64,000 bases of DNA from Dipteronia dyeriana (GCA_032871835.1 CM065303.1:57450597-57514596), one strand, 5' to 3'. Positions 36,099 through 49,400 are shown, counted from the stretch's first letter. Program-made: numbers and translations. Notes: generated by a model not told the origin, from the letters alone.

Positions 36099-37187
36099 TC
36101 TCTATTTGGCTATTTCATAACAAAACCACAACTCACAAATCATCCTCACAAAATAAAAACAACATTAGGTCAACAAAAGGTTTTCTACATTACAAAGAGA
36201 TGCCTAAATACTAGATTTTCAAATCTTCCATCTCTTGTAAAATCAACACCCATGTAACACAAGATAACTACATTTTCCAAGACAAATGTATGTGAGGTAA
36301 TCAAGAGATAATGAAAGATAAAATGCACTTTTGCATACAAGAAAACAATTGTATGCATACAAGAAAACAATTGTAAACAAGCAATCATGCTGTACAAATG
36401 TAAATGCTCCCCCTATATGGGTTACTCCTCTTCAACAAGTCAATCTCCCCTCGTATGCAACTCTCAACTCCCCCTAAATCTTTCCACACTTAACTCCCCC
36501 TAAAATCCACACTACTCTCCTTTTTTGTCACAACATAAACAAAGGGAAATCCCCAAATGGGCCACTTTCGCAAAGAGAGTTATTAGAATTAAAGATAAGT
36601 GTATAATCATATACATCAACTTTATGTAACTTAATTAAGTGAGAGAGAAGAGCAAGCAGATTTGATTTTTAAGAGAATGTGTGAGATTATTGCCTTGGAT
36701 GGAAAACAAGCAACATTAACTTTCAAAGCATGGTATTTGACAAAACAAATATCAAAAGAGTTTTCAAAAGAAGTCAAACTAATTTGTACCCTTTTGTAAA
36801 AAATGAACAAGATATAAAGTTGAAAATTTTCAACACTTACACAAGCTACTTTTTCAATTCTTAATGACCAACCAATGCATGATATAAAATCCTTATTGAT
36901 TGAATGGATATGAAATCCTTATTGACAAGACTAAATTTGGATGAGACATCCTTATTTATAGAATGGACACAACATCCTTATTTAGTTTAGCCTTGTCAAA
37001 AGCTTTCACACACAAAAACCATGCATAATATTTAAGCATGTCAACATTAAGTTCTTATAACTTGGAGATAAATTATAGGTCAATCAAATGTACTTCCCAA
37101 TCAATTTTTCTAGTCCAAAACTGCATGTTTGAACATAAATGAAACATGGATTGCAAGCAAGGCAAATACACACTTATTGAATAAAAA

Positions 37188-37253
<66 letters not shown>

Positions 37254-37350
37254 ACCATGATTCTCAAGCAATTAATTAAAAAGCATATAGTTGATCAATT
37301 TTTTACTTATTTCAACAATGTAAGGTTACTCTCTTTGCTTGAGCTCTCCA
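36099..37350 (-). other. 3' untranslated region of the copia element
   Basis: No coding frame. It contains clusters of CTCCCCCT (GGGGGAG on the element strand) between 36420 and 36510, typical polypurine-like tracts before a Sirevirus 3' LTR, two adjacent copies of TTGTATGCATACAAGAAAAC-like text at 36340-36380, and a long (TA)n microsatellite at 37193-37250. Confidence 0.55.
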
Positions 37351-39130
37351 AAGCATATGACAAATCCTAATAGACCTACTAAGTGACTTGAACTTAGTTG
37401 AGTCTACGGGCTTTGTAAAAAAATCTGCTAGCTGATTATTTGTGCCTACATGCTCAAGTGTTATGCATTTGTTTTCAACTAGTTGATGAAATAATGCCTA
37501 ATGTCTACATGTTTAGTCCTAGAATACTGAACAAGATTCTTTGAAATATTAATAGCACTCAAGTTATCACAATTTAGGGTAAGAGTATCTTGATCAAAGT
37601 CACAATCCACAAGCATTTGCTTCATCCACAAGCATTTGCTTCATCCACAAGAGTTGTATGCAAGCACTCCCAGTGGCTATTTATTCCGCTTTAGCTGTGG
37701 ATATGGAGATTGAATTTTACTTCTTCCAGAACCATGACACTAAGTTGTTTCCTAGAAAGAAGCAATATCCCAAAATACTCTTCCTATCATCACAATTATC
37801 TACTCAGTCTGCATCACTATAAAATAACTAGACTAACATTAGTAACAAAAGAATACCATATCCCATAGTTGGATGTCTCATTCATATAACAAATGATTTT
37901 CTTCACAACAGAGAGATGGGACTCCTTTGGATCTGCTTGGTACCTAGCATAAACACCTACACTAAATGTTATATTAGACCTACTAGCGATCAAGTAGAGC
38001 AATCGACCAATCATGCCACGATATAGACTATGATCCACACTTTTTCCATTAGCATCCTTACTAAGTTTTAGAGTGGTACTCATGGATGTGTCACAATCTT
38101 TGGTATTCTCAAGGCTAAATTTCTTCACTAGGTTATAGGCATACTTAGCTTGGGAATTGAAGATCACATCATGCAATTGCTTGATATGAAACCTAGGAAG
38201 TAATTAAACTCCCCAACAAGACTCATCTCAAATTCATGAGACATAACTTTAACAAGTTGTTAGATTTTGGATTTTTGGTGGAGCCAAAAACAATATCATT
38301 AACATAGATTTGAACTATGAAAAGCTCATCTATATTGCCCTTGATTAACAATGTTTTGTCAACATTACCTCTAGAGTAACCATTATCAACAAGAAAAATG
38401 GTGAGATGCTCATACCAATCTCTCGGTGCTTATTTCAACCCATATAAGGCCTTCTTGAGGCGATATACATGGATGGGGTGGTGTGGATCCACATACCCAT
38501 TGGGTTCATTCAACAAACACTTCCACATGAAATTAGCCATTGAGGAAGGCACTCTTAACCTCTATTTGATGCAGTTTGAATTTATGCACACATGATATGG
38601 ACATGAGAAGCCTTATAGACTCAAGACGGGTAACATGAGCAAATTCCGCCTCAAAGTCAATACTCTCAATTTAAGAGTATCCTTGTGCTACAAGTCTAGC
38701 CTCTTTGAGCACAATATTGCCGTCTTCATCCGACTTGTTCCTAAGCACCTATTTAGTGCCTATGACATTAGAGTCTTTAAGTCTAGGAACTAGAGTTCAA
38801 ACATGATTTCTTTCGAATTGGTTTAGCTCTTCTTGCATGGCAAGAACCCAAAAATCATCATTCAAGGCTTCATCAACCTTTTTGGGTTCAAATTGAGAGG
38901 TGTAACAAGTATAACTAATTTGATTAGCCATTTGTTGCCTAGTTCTAACACCCTCATTAACATCTCTAATGATATTACTTTTATCATGGAATATCCTTAC
39001 CTAAGAAGCGGGTTCATTAGAGTCCAATGATGGATCTCTATCAAGAGGTTTATCATCCTCTTCACTATGATTTGACTTCACATCACTTGAAGTCTCACCA
39101 CACTCCTTTAAAGAAAGTCTGCTAGGTTTT
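37351..39130 (-). pseudogene. copia reverse transcriptase and RNase H relic
   Basis: Read from high to low coordinates: the RVT_2 domain starts near 38800 with IGTK-VLRNKSDEDGN, LVAQGYS and FEAEFAHVTRLESIRLLM (family AP replaced by AH), then LHQIEVKSAFLNG. The open block 37817-38176 carries SQAKYAYNLVKKF, DHSLYRGMIGRLLYL and the YARYQADPKESH motif of the polymerase tail. RNase H follows at 37380-37800 with an LNCDN block, a TKHVDIRHYFI motif and LADFFTKP, interrupted by stops and by a 19-base direct duplication at 37606-37640. Many nonsense codons near 38200-38700 make it dead. Confidence 0.85.
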
Positions 39131-39135
39131 AGATT

Positions 39136-41735
39136 GTGTTGGCATTAATTCAATATCAAAATGATATTTACTTGTAATGATTTAGTTGTTTAGATTCATG
39201 ATGATTCAAGCTTCAAAGAAGGATGAACAACAAGTCAAAGCAAGTTCTAAGTCTTTAAAGAGAAATGATGCAATTTGGTTCTACAAAGGTATACTAAGAC
39301 CTTATCTTTCTCTTACAAGGCTTAGGCACACATACACAATTCATACATTTGTGTCCCTGCATCGTTGTGCACCATTATAGGCACACACACACACAATTCA
39401 TACATTGGTGTCCCTGCATCATTGTGCACCATTATAGGCACACACATACAATTCATTCATATGTGTTCCTACATCATTGTGCACCATGTATAATATATTC
39501 ACACATTAGAAGATGAATGCTCATGCATTGGTATGAAAATAACATGTTTTGGAATATGCATGATTGGAAACTATCTCTATGAAGTTTGCATTCTAGTGTG
39601 AATTGTGTTTGTGTGTTTATATGTTTGTATAACATGGATATTGAACTTGAATTTAGTCTTAAATCATTCTTGATTGAGTTCTGTTCATTTCGGTTACTCA
39701 TACTATTGATTTCAAGTTCTAAGTCAAAAGATACTACACTTTCAACTCATGTTATATACATTGTATTCGTCTTCGTATATCGAGTCGAATTATTATTTTC
39801 TGGGTTAAGTATCTTATATGTCCATGTCTGTGTGAGAGTTATGGTTTGTAATCCATAAACAGATTTGAATTCCGAGTTTGGAGGCCGGAGAACGGTTGAA
39901 GAATGAGAGGGGAGCGCACGAGGACAAGAAGTGCATCCAATCACTCTTTCCCGAGATGGCGCCTGGCCATCTCGGGACAGAATGCTTGCTGCCCCGAGAT
40001 ACCCATACGCCATCTTGGGCAGTAGGCATGCTTGGTGCTCTTAAGGGTAGTTTGGTCATTCTTGCTTCATTCTTTTCCCTCTCCTTTATATTCTCCTTTC
40101 CCCTCACATTTTATTCTAAGAAGAAATTCAAACTATTGTGCAGAAATTTTCTCTCTACATTTTCTCACTTTCCAAATACCATAACTTCTTCATTTGAACT
40201 CCGATTTAAGTGGTTCAAAGTTGAGAGTGTTTTTCTATTCATTCTACATCTTTTCTCTGAAGGTTTGAGTGAGTTTCATTGCTTTTTTTGGTGTCTAAAT
40301 GGGACTGCACCTAAATCAACTAAGGTATTGATTTTCTCTCAAAGTTTTCTTTTAAAACTTGGTCAGTTGCCTTGGGTTTTCTTCTTCAACTTATATATGT
40401 GTATTGTGAGTGTTTGATTTGAGTTTTGAAATCTTTTAAAGCTAGGTTGAGTTTCAATTGAAATCATACATGTTGAGTTAGGTTTTGATTTTGCCTATGT
40501 TTTCACATGTTTGAGATTGTATTGTGCTAACTTTAATTCTATGACTATTTGATGATCTTTGATTGATTGATTTTGTGAAAAATAGTTTCTCATATGTATT
40601 AGGCTCTCTTGGCCGAATTCTCACATTAATACATGTGCTTATGTTCTTTTGAGCTATTCATGTGTTTTGTTGAATCTATGATTAAGAATATGCTCTAGAA
40701 CTTTAGCTCAAATCTAAATGACTTTGTCATATGATTTAGCATTTTTTTGGTTTGTGTGATTTAAACTTGATCTTGTGACTAATTGAACGTATCTTGTGAT
40801 TCAAGTTTAGATCTATGCATGTATCTAGGTTGTGATTAATGTTGAACATATCTTACATGATCTAAATTGATTATACATGCATGATTGACTAGAATATATA
40901 TGATTTGTGCATTCATGCTCATGCCTAGTATTTCCCATAGTATGTGTTGATCATAGCAATCTATTTTGAGTGCTTGTTTACGTTTTGCATTCATGATCAC
41001 CTAGATGTCTTGTGAGAAGGAAGTCTTGACAATAGGTGTGAGACCTATGTTGTTGAGCAAGAAATCTTGGCAAGAGGTGTGAGACCTTGGATTGTCAAGT
41101 AAGGAAGTTTTGGCTAGAGTCGGGAGGACTCGGATAGTCAAGCAAGAAGTCTTGCCTAGGGTCTTGAGGATCCGGATAGGTGAGCGAGGAAGTCTTGACT
41201 AGAGTCGGGAGGACTCAGATAGTTGAGCAAGAAGTCTTGCCTTGGGTCGTGAGAATCCGGTAAGGTGAGCGAGGAAGTCTTGACAAGAGGTGTTAGGTCT
41301 CGGATTGTTGAGCATTAGGGCGACATCTTCATGAGTAGGATAGAAGGGTAGTTTCTAGGTGAAGGGGTCGCTTGAGAGATTATACTTGTCTTATCTACTA
41401 TTGAATTTTGTTTGCCGGTGGCTGCTAGCCAGTGGACGTTTCCTCTTCGGAGGTTTACCACGTTTTATCTTGTGTCAACTTCTCTCTATCCCTATCTCTC
41501 TAGTATTTGTATTTGTTATTTAAATACTATGAATAGAACTCTTTATGTAAGTTGACTTCCTTTCTATTATATAGATTGTGTATGTGTTACAATTACTTGT
41601 TTGTATCACACTTTACTTGTTTTATATATTGATTAAGTATCTTTAATTAATATATATATTGTGATACTAGCAATCTAGAGGGACAAACTTTTGTTTGTTT
41701 CTAAGGGAGTCGAAAAAGGTGTCTAATAACCGTGT
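39136..41735 (+). mobile_element. long solo LTR, Sirevirus-like copia family, copy 2
   Basis: Opposite in orientation to the copia element it interrupts, between the integrase C-terminus and reverse transcriptase coding regions. Starts TGTTGGCATTAATTC and matches 18470-21005 in order. It has three partial copies of CCTGCATCATTGTGCACCAT (39357-39485), a TATA-like CCTTTATATTCTCC near 40082, leader sequence TTTTCTCTCTACATTTTCTC, and a 56-base tandem array of GAGGAAGTCTTGACTAGAGTC-type units at 41015-41300. The right end is approximate and no target duplication was read. The frame at 39878-40417 crosses U3/R and is not a gene. Confidence 0.65.
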
Positions 41736-41739
41736 TTGT

Positions 41740-42976
41740 ATTTTTAAAGTCATGAGACACATCAACCTCCTCATCATGGTTACTAGACTTAGACCTACAA
41801 TCATCTATGACAACATTAGATTATTCCATGACACTTCGAGTCATTAAATTGAAAACTTTATAGATCTTACTATTTAAGGCATGGCCAATAAAAATCCCCT
41901 AATCACTCTTAGCATCGAATTTACCAAGTTGATCTCGATCAATAAGAATGTAGCATTTGGTTCCAAAAGAGTGGAAGTAGCTAACATTTGGCTTTTTACT
42001 TTTCCACAACTCATAGGAGGTTTTCCTAATACTGAACCTTAGAAAAACACTATTTCCTAATAGCTAGCCATATTAACGGCCTCGACCCAAATATTCCTAG
42101 ACACATTGTTGCTAAACAATATCACTTGGGCCATCTCTTGGAGGACCCTATTCTTCCTCTCTACAACACCATTTTGTTGAGGAGTTCAAATAACCGAAAA
42201 CTCATGAGAAATGCCAACACTATTACAAAAATTTTCAAAACAAGCATTTTCAAATTTCTTACCATGATCACTCTTAATCATTTTAATGCTTTTAATGTGA
42301 AAATTCTTTTCATTTTGAATTTTAGTGCAAAACATTTTAAATTTTTCAAAAGTTTTAGATTTTTCTCTAAGAAAATAAGTCCACGTAAATCTAGAAAAAT
42401 CATTAACACAAATAAAAATGTATCTCTTGCCACTGAGACTCTCGGTTTGCATGGGACCCATAAGGTCCATATGAAGAAGCTCTAATGGCTTATTGATGGT
42501 GAGATACTTGCCCTTTTTATGCACACTTTTAGTTTGCCTCTCTTGTTGGCAAGGTATACAAACTCCATCTATCCTTTTCCCAAACTTTGGAAGGTCTCTC
42601 ACAACATTCAATCTTGCAAGGACTTTTACGTCATTAAAATTTATGTGCCCAAGCCTTTGATGCCACAATTCGACTTGTTCATAACTAGACAAGTCACAAG
42701 AGATATCATTGGAATCAAGACAATAACAATTGTCACTTGGTCTCTTAAATTTCAATAAGACTTGCTCATCTTCTTTTAGAATAAAGCAATCAACCTTACC
42801 AAACATAACCGAAAGCTTTCCAGCAATTAAATGTGATATACTAATAAGATTTGCTTGCTAGCCATCCACATAAAGAGAATTGGGCAATGAGGGAAAACTG
42901 GGAATGGATATGTTTCCTTTCCCTATGACCTTCTTTCGTGAACCATCACCAAAGGTGACAAATCCACCATCCTCTA
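41740..42976 (-). pseudogene. copia GAG-pre-integrase and integrase relic
   Basis: The open block 42186-42806 has ELWHQRLGHINFNDVKVL and CIPCQQERQ (the HHCC zinc-binding region), then LLHMDLMGPMQTESLSGKRY with the first catalytic aspartate and MIKSDHGKKFENACF with the second. A TGA interrupts just before TPQQNGVVERKNR, which carries the catalytic glutamate, and a decayed C-terminal part continues to 41740 (YELWKSKKPNVSYFHSFG, CYILIDRDQLGKFD). All three DDE residues can be seen but in a broken frame. Confidence 0.85.
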
Positions 42977-44046
42977 TCACAAGAGTCTCGGAGAAACTCT
43001 TGTTCCAGTCATGTGCCTGGAACACCCACTATCAAGATACCAAGTGTTAAAGGCTTTGGCCTTCAAGGCTACTTGAGCCACATAGCAAAAATACTCATCT
43101 TTTCTAGTCCACATAGTAGCAACATTTTCATTCTTAGGAGCCTTGGGTTCATTGGCTCTAAAATTCCTAGGTGCAAGATTTTTGGCTCTTCTAAACATCT
43201 TTTTCTCAATTATACTTTCTATTCTACATAAATTAATATACTTAAAACAATTAGGCTTTATGTGGCCTTCAATACCACAATAATGACAAATAAGAGTAAA
43301 GTAAGAATTCATACCATAGCCTTGTGCAAACATGTGAAACTTCCTTCTCTTTTGATTTATCCTTTGATGTTGAGCCACTTCTCTTCTTTGTGGTTGAGCC
43401 AAGATTGCATCCCTTCTTGATTGAGTGTTGGAGGTCATTTGTTGATTTTGAGAAGTCCTTAGAAGTTGGAGTCTTGTTTGATGTACTCTAGCTTGTTGTG
43501 GTTGAGCTTTGACTTGAGTTTGTTTTGAAGACTCTCCAACTTCAACCTTTTTTGTTGGTTGTTGTGGACTTTGGACTTTCTTTAACTCTTCACTCTTGAC
43601 AAAAATAGTCTTCTTCAAGGATGTGGTCTCCATGTCTTTCACATATCCTAAGCCCCTGTTATCACTAAAGCTCTTCCCACTCGAGAGCATCTTTTCAATC
43701 TTCTCAGTTCCGGAGGTCATCTTAGCAATCAATTCTTTAGCTTCTCTAAATTCCTTCTTCAAACTTTAATTATTCTTCTTGACCAAGACTAGTTCCAATT
43801 TCAAACTTTCATTTAATCCGCTTGCATTCTTCACTTCTTGTCTTAAATGAGTCACTTTGGAAGTCAATTCAAGATTCTCCTTTTTTAACTTTTGAATCTT
43901 CTTCTTCTTCTTCTTCTTCAATCTAGAGTTCTCAAAGAACTTCATGAAATCTACATAGTCCATCTCTTCATCAATTTCAAACTTGGACTTTGATGAAATT
44001 CTCTCTTCACTTGAGTCATCCCTTTCTTCTTGCTTGTCCTCTTCTT
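42977..44046 (-). pseudogene. copia gag C-terminus, zinc knuckle and protease relic
   Basis: Holds an acidic/lysine-rich coiled-coil-like stretch (43766-44040, with a TTC-triplet run at 43896-43920 coding the lysines), a CHYCGIEGHIKPNC knuckle (CX2CX4HX4C) near 43260, and the protease active-site segment WYLDSGCSRHMTG near 43000. Frame breaks lie at 43763-43766 and directly after the protease motif. Confidence 0.8.
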
Positions 44047-46284
44047 TGTAGGGAAAATACACGCAGCGAAAGCGTGAAAATCGAATTTAGGGTTTCGATA
44101 TAAATAAAAAAAATTCCTTTTAATAACAAGAACCTTAACCCCAGATTAATTGACGTATATAAAAGTATCGTACATTTTTCTCGTGACGATTGAACAAGTG
44201 TCGATTGAATCCGTAAGATCTTCCAATCCAATCACGAACGTGAATCACTTAGGAGTGTGAGCTTCCTTTCTTTAAATTGTATACCTGAGGATGGAAACAA
44301 ACAATAAAAAATTCTTTGTTAGTTACAATTATCCTCGAAGAGAAAATCCAAGAACGTCCGGTCAGTTGTGAATTATCAATCTACTTGATTGAAACTCACG
44401 TGAACCCGATTTGATTTTGTACACAAAACCCTTTTGATGTAAAGGATACTAGTTTACTATCAAAAATAAAAACGTTCCCCTTTTTTCTCTTCTTGGCCGA
44501 ATTCACACCCTATATCTTAGAGTTGATTGAATTTTATCTAGAGTAAAATACTAAATTTTTCTCTCTCAAAATTCTCTCTTAGAAAATACTTAGGTTGGCC
44601 GAAATTTTCACTCTAAGAATCATAGGGCTGGCCGAATTCATCAAGGGGATATATAAAGGATCACAAATCCTCTCCTAAGAAGGATTTACTCGGTTGGCAA
44701 TAATCCTTTTCTTATGTGGATTTACTTGGTAGTTAAGAATCCTTTTCAAAGAAGAATTCTAGTTTACACCAAGACTCATAATCCAACTCATTAGAGTATT
44801 TGTAACCAAATTAAAGATTTCCTAATTTGACTAGATAAATAATTCATATTATTTATCTACTTATCAAATATAATCTTTAATATTAATTATACTACCAAAA
44901 ATAGTATAATATTATGAGACCTTCTCCTACTAGAAAAAATATTTTGACTTTTAGTTAAATAATTAATTAATCAACAAATTAATTAATTTCTATTTAATTA
45001 AATAATAAAATAAAAAATAATATATTTAGGCTTTTACACATTAGCCTTGCCGCCTATAACAACATATAGGTATATATATTTTTATTTTATTTTATTAAAT
45101 CCATTGGATCTTAATAAAAAGTCTACATGTGAACTAGATCCATTCTTACAAAAAGAAATAAGTCCACATGCCTCAATACAATTCTAGATGGACCCCTAAA
45201 TTGGTCCGGTAGAATATATCAAGTGATCCATGCAAGTTCGTGTGGATTGAGGATCTTGGCGGGCTATCTAAATTTAAGCTCCAATAGATACAACCCAATC
45301 ACAATCAACAAATGATTCACTTAGGTCTGATCTATTAATTTTAGTTCATTTAACTAAAGAACTAAAATTGAACTCTTAAATAAAGATATAATAAGTTGAT
45401 GTTACTCATTCATACCCTAGACAACCTTATTGGAGAAAGTGTATCCTCATGAAGAATATCAGTAATCGCCAAGAGTTCATAGAACGCCTATAGCTCTCCA
45501 AGTTACCATATTTACTCATATGACCACATTTTGAACTTGGATAATTTGACTTGTCCAGAAGCCATGTTTCAATAGACACTATTGAAAACTTAACGTTAAT
45601 ATTTAATATCCAATACCTCAGAACATACATATGATGATATTCTACTTTCATTTAAAAAATGGAGTCACGATGTCCTTATCTATAAATGAAGTCATATATC
45701 GATCAACAAATGAAAACCACCAAACTATCGAGGATAGACTATGCTATATAATCGTACTCATTGATAGCTCAAATGATAATACTTGCAACCATAAGTCCAT
45801 CATTTATCTCAGGATTGAGATAGACTCTCCGATTGTCTTCAAATGAAAAACTTTTATCCATTGACGGTTCTAGATAAAGTATTTCATTGTGATCCAATTC
45901 AATGCACCAAGTGCACTAGATTCTTTTGCCCAAAGACACCACACTTTGCTGATTTTAGACTCATCATAACACATTTGATCCCACTCAAATGCTAGCAAAA
46001 AGAATCTACAACTTTGACAAGATAAATGAGCCCAAACCTTTTATCTTAAGTTGTGAATATTATTCAAGACTAATTAAAGAATTGTGTCTACCTCATACAT
46101 ATCTAGATGTATGAACAATTCTTATTTTTCCATAGTCTTTTAACCTTATGATTATTTACTTTTGACAATTATAATAATTAAACTATAAATGCTATAAGAT
46201 TTGCTAAACTAGAAATCACTTTATTAATATGAAAAAATTATCAAATACACTATTACACTCTTGCTATCAAACATAATCCCAACA
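44047..46284 (-). mobile_element. solo LTR of a third LTR family inserted in gag
   Basis: On the minus strand starts TGTTGGGATTATGTTTG and ends GCGTGTATTTTCCCTACA, about 2.24 kb, with a TATA-like CCTTTATATATCCCC near 44650-44665. Its ends interrupt the gag frame between KEVLSDER-type and EEDKQEERDD-type acidic residues. The immediate five-base flanks (TTCTT and ATTAT) do not match, so the duplication has been lost or the ends are slightly off. The frames at 45427-45846 have no homology I recognise. Confidence 0.6.
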
Positions 46285-47489
46285 ATTATCTTTCATCACT
46301 CAAGACTTCCTTGCCATTGTGAGATGATGAGAAGGCAATGAAGTTGGCAACTCGATCTTCATCAGTCGAAAACTTTTCTTCCTCTTATAAGTCTTCACTA
46401 TCACTCAAAGTGGGTGCCATTGCACTTCCTTTCTTCTTCTTCTTCTTCTTCTTCAAATTTGCACACTCCGGAGCAATATGACCAAAGCCATTTGGAGTCA
46501 ATCTTTTGTGATTTTTCCACCGTCTTAAAAGGAGTCTTCTTCTTCTTCACTTATTTCCCCTTGGACCCAAATCTTTTCTTCTCAAACTAAATGAATTTCT
46601 TGAATCTTTTGACCATGAGGGCCATCTCCTCATCTGAGTCTTCCTTCTCCTCTTCAACCTTAGAGGTCTTCAATGCAATACTTTTTTACTTCTTTGAAGG
46701 TGTAGGTGTAGAAGTCCACCTAGATTCATAAGCTAAAAGTCTTCCAATATCCTCATTATGCTTCATATTCTTGTAGTCACTGTTTTCCTTAAGTGTTGTC
46801 ACCTTTGATTCAAATCTTGATAGAAGTGACCTCATAATCTTTTGCTTGATTCTTCTATCTGAATATGGGTAACAAAGTTGATGGCTTTGATTGACTATGT
46901 CCATCAACTTCATTTGAAAGTCGTTGAAGCATTCATGCTCATTCATCCTAATAGTCTCAAATTGCATTTGAAGGACTTGGAGCTTGGAGTCCTTGAGTAC
47001 TTCGTTTCCTTCATGAGCCATTTATAGAATCTCCCAAGCCTCATTTGCATTCCTAGTGGGTTGGATCAACTTGTCTTGATTGTCGTTCATGGCACAAAGG
47101 ATGGCATGCATGGCCTTGTTGCTCCACTTTGATGCTTCAAATTCTTGTGTACTTCAATGAGACTTAGGCTTAGGAACTTCAACTCCTTCTTCAGTGGTCA
47201 TTTTTGGAGGATTGTAGCCATCTTCAATTGTCATCCATGCCCGGTCATCTATTTGACAAATGAAGGACTCCGTCTTGCCCTTCCATGATGCATAGTTCAC
47301 TTATATAAGCAAATGGAGGTCTTGTGCTCGAAGCTCCCTCAGTTACTCCACCGTTCCCACTTATAGGGTTAGAGGTTTATGAATGAGATGAGTACGAATG
47401 CAATGCAACAAAAAAATGTAAAAATACAAACAAGCAAAATGGAAAGTGCAAGACACACAAATCACAGATCATCTAAGTACGTCTAGGCA
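46285..47489 (-). pseudogene. copia gag (UBN2 type) relic
   Basis: The open block 46686-47021 reads KDSKLQVLQMQFETIRMNEH, FNDFQMKLMDIVNQSHQL and IMRSLLSRFESKVTTLKE, the UBN2 capsid-like domain of plant copia gag. Upstream (47022-47340) the N-terminal part decays through stops. Downstream (46430-46520) half of a zinc knuckle (GFGHIAPEC) and a lysine-rich run remain. Not functional. Confidence 0.8.
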
Positions 47490-47506
47490 CCGACTCAGAT
47501 ACTAAT

Positions 47507-48380
47507 TGAAATTCCCCTTAATGTGTATGTCTAATAACCTGGAGGGGAGTGAGGGATGAATAGGTTTTAATCGAATCAATTACCAATTTTTTGATTAATC
47601 AATATTTATGAAAATATCCCATGTTATCAGGCATTCAATCAAACATAAAATAATAAAAAACACAAATATTTGATTATGTGAGAAACCCTCCAACTGGGCA
47701 AAACTCACGTGCTAACCACTTAGCCACACATTCCACAAAATCCACTACTTGAATGAAAGTTTACAACCTAGATTGACCTCTCATCATATCTTCCAGTTAC
47801 TAACCCTTCCACTCTACCCAAGGGGCACTAAACTCTTAGTCACAAAACTTAACAATTATGAAGAGAATATACAACCTATTTGAATATATGGAAATATTCA
47901 ATATACAAAAATGCTTGGTCAACATATTTAAGATTATTTAGGAATTTAAGGATGGCAATGAATACCAAAACCTAGATATCAATTATCTAAATGCAAATGC
48001 AGATAAATTTAGCTAGCATGGCAAAATGGTCACAAATTCTAGCTATCACAAAACTCTAATCTCTACCAACAAACAACAAACCAAGCATGTTATAAATGCA
48101 ATTCAACATAAAAGCATGCATTCAATCAACAATAAATGATATTCCTAGGTAAACACGGCATAAAAATCAAACTTGAAATTTTAGGGCATGTAAAAATTAT
48201 CTAGTCAAATAAAAAAGAAGTCTCATACTTAGAAGATACAAGAATGATGTTTAGATGATCATAAAATGGTGTTGGGTTGAGTAAAGGTGAGTGTTTGAGA
48301 GTCTTTCTCTCTCTAGGAAAGCTTGGTGTTGGCTTTTTGTACTCCCAAGACCAAATAAAGAAGAAAAGAACACACACACA

Positions 48381-48455
<75 letters not shown>

Positions 48456-49061
48456 ACATATATGTTGCCCTAAATAAAGTGACATCGTTTTGGGAAAAGG
48501 CAATCAAAACCTGTTAGTACAGTTGGCTGGACCGCGGCACAGAAAGATGCCCAAACCACAGTACATACAATGGTGCATCGCCTGGACAACACCGTTGCAG
48601 GGACCGTTGTGCATGCAAGTGCACAAGCCGCAAAATGGACAATAGGCAACGCCTGGACAACACCATTGCGGGGACTGTTGTGCTTGCATGTGCATAGGCC
48701 GTGGTGTGGACAACATGCAATGCCTAATCAACACTGCTATGAAGACTGCGGTGGCGGCATGTGCATAGCAAACGGCCTGAACCGAGACCACGAGGAAAAC
48801 TCCTCTTATCAAAGCAAACACAACATACAATCCAATCAAGTAAGAGATAAAAAATAAGGCACACAAAATAACAAATAGACACTAATACAATATGATTAAA
48901 ACTTGCATGTGAGTGAGAGTGTGCACTAAGTCTCTTTAAAGGAATAAACAATGTGATATATATTTTGAGCTTGAGCTTGGTAACGAACAATGACGGCCTA
49001 AATTACCCTTCCAAATATGGTTTGTTAACGAAATAAGTCAATCAACCAAAGAGGAACTTAC
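47507..49061 (-). repeat. 5' LTR of the minus-strand copia element
   Basis: About 1555 bases. On the element strand it begins TGTAAGTTCCTC at 49061 and ends AATTTCA at 47507 immediately before the primer-binding site. It contains a compound (CA)n(TA)n microsatellite at 48370-48453 and a GC-richer block (48520-48780) of repeated TTGTCCAGGCG/CAACGGTCCC-type units. Confidence 0.8.
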
Positions 49062-49064
49062 AAC

Positions 49065-49400
49065 ACCGGTGTTATTCATCAATTAAACACACCAATACTA
49101 AACAATTAAACTTGCTAGTGCTAAACAATTAAACACATCAGTGTTATTGAACAATTAAACACATCAGTGTTATTAAACAATTAAACACACCAGTGTTACA
49201 GATCAATTATACACACAAATGTTATTAAACAATAAAACACACTAGTTTTATCGGATAAATAAACACACTGGTGTTATTGAACAATTAAATACACCAGTGT
49301 GCAACAATTAAACACACCAGTGCTATTAATCAATTAAACACACTAGTGCTAAACAATTAAACACACCGGTGCTCAAGAATTAAACACATCAAACCAACAC
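49065..49400. repeat. AATTAAACACACCAGTGTTATT minisatellite, right flank of the copia element
   Basis: More than ten units of 20-25 bases (AACAATTAAACACACCAGTG plus TTATT or CTA). Same family as 34730-34805, and related to a looser array at 50760-51070. Confidence 0.8.

Larger units (their letters stand above)
34840..49061 (-). mobile_element. degenerate Ty1/copia (Sirevirus-like) retrotransposon, minus strand
   Basis: On the minus strand, order: 5' LTR 47507-49061, primer-binding site at about 47490-47506 (GTATCTGAGTCGGTGC, a decayed form of the tRNA-Met-complementary TGGTATCAGAGCGGTGC), gag, protease, integrase, reverse transcriptase, RNase H, a 3' non-coding stretch with a GGGGGAG purine tract, and 3' LTR about 34840-36098. 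Copia order (integrase before reverse transcriptase) is clear. The Sirevirus label rests on the binding-site extension and long 3' spacer and is inference. Many stops and frameshifts, plus two inserted LTRs (39136-41735 and 44047-46284), make it inactive. The two LTRs differ at perhaps a tenth of positions by eye, so the insertion is old. Confidence 0.85.

Noticed and set aside
39878..40417. 179-codon frame in the Sirevirus-like LTR
   Set aside because: Crosses the promoter and leader of the LTR; the homologous LTR at 18.5-21 kb does not keep the frame.
45427..45846. Short frames within the LTR insertion at 44047-46284
   Set aside because: No homology and opposite-strand overlap; LTRs rarely code.
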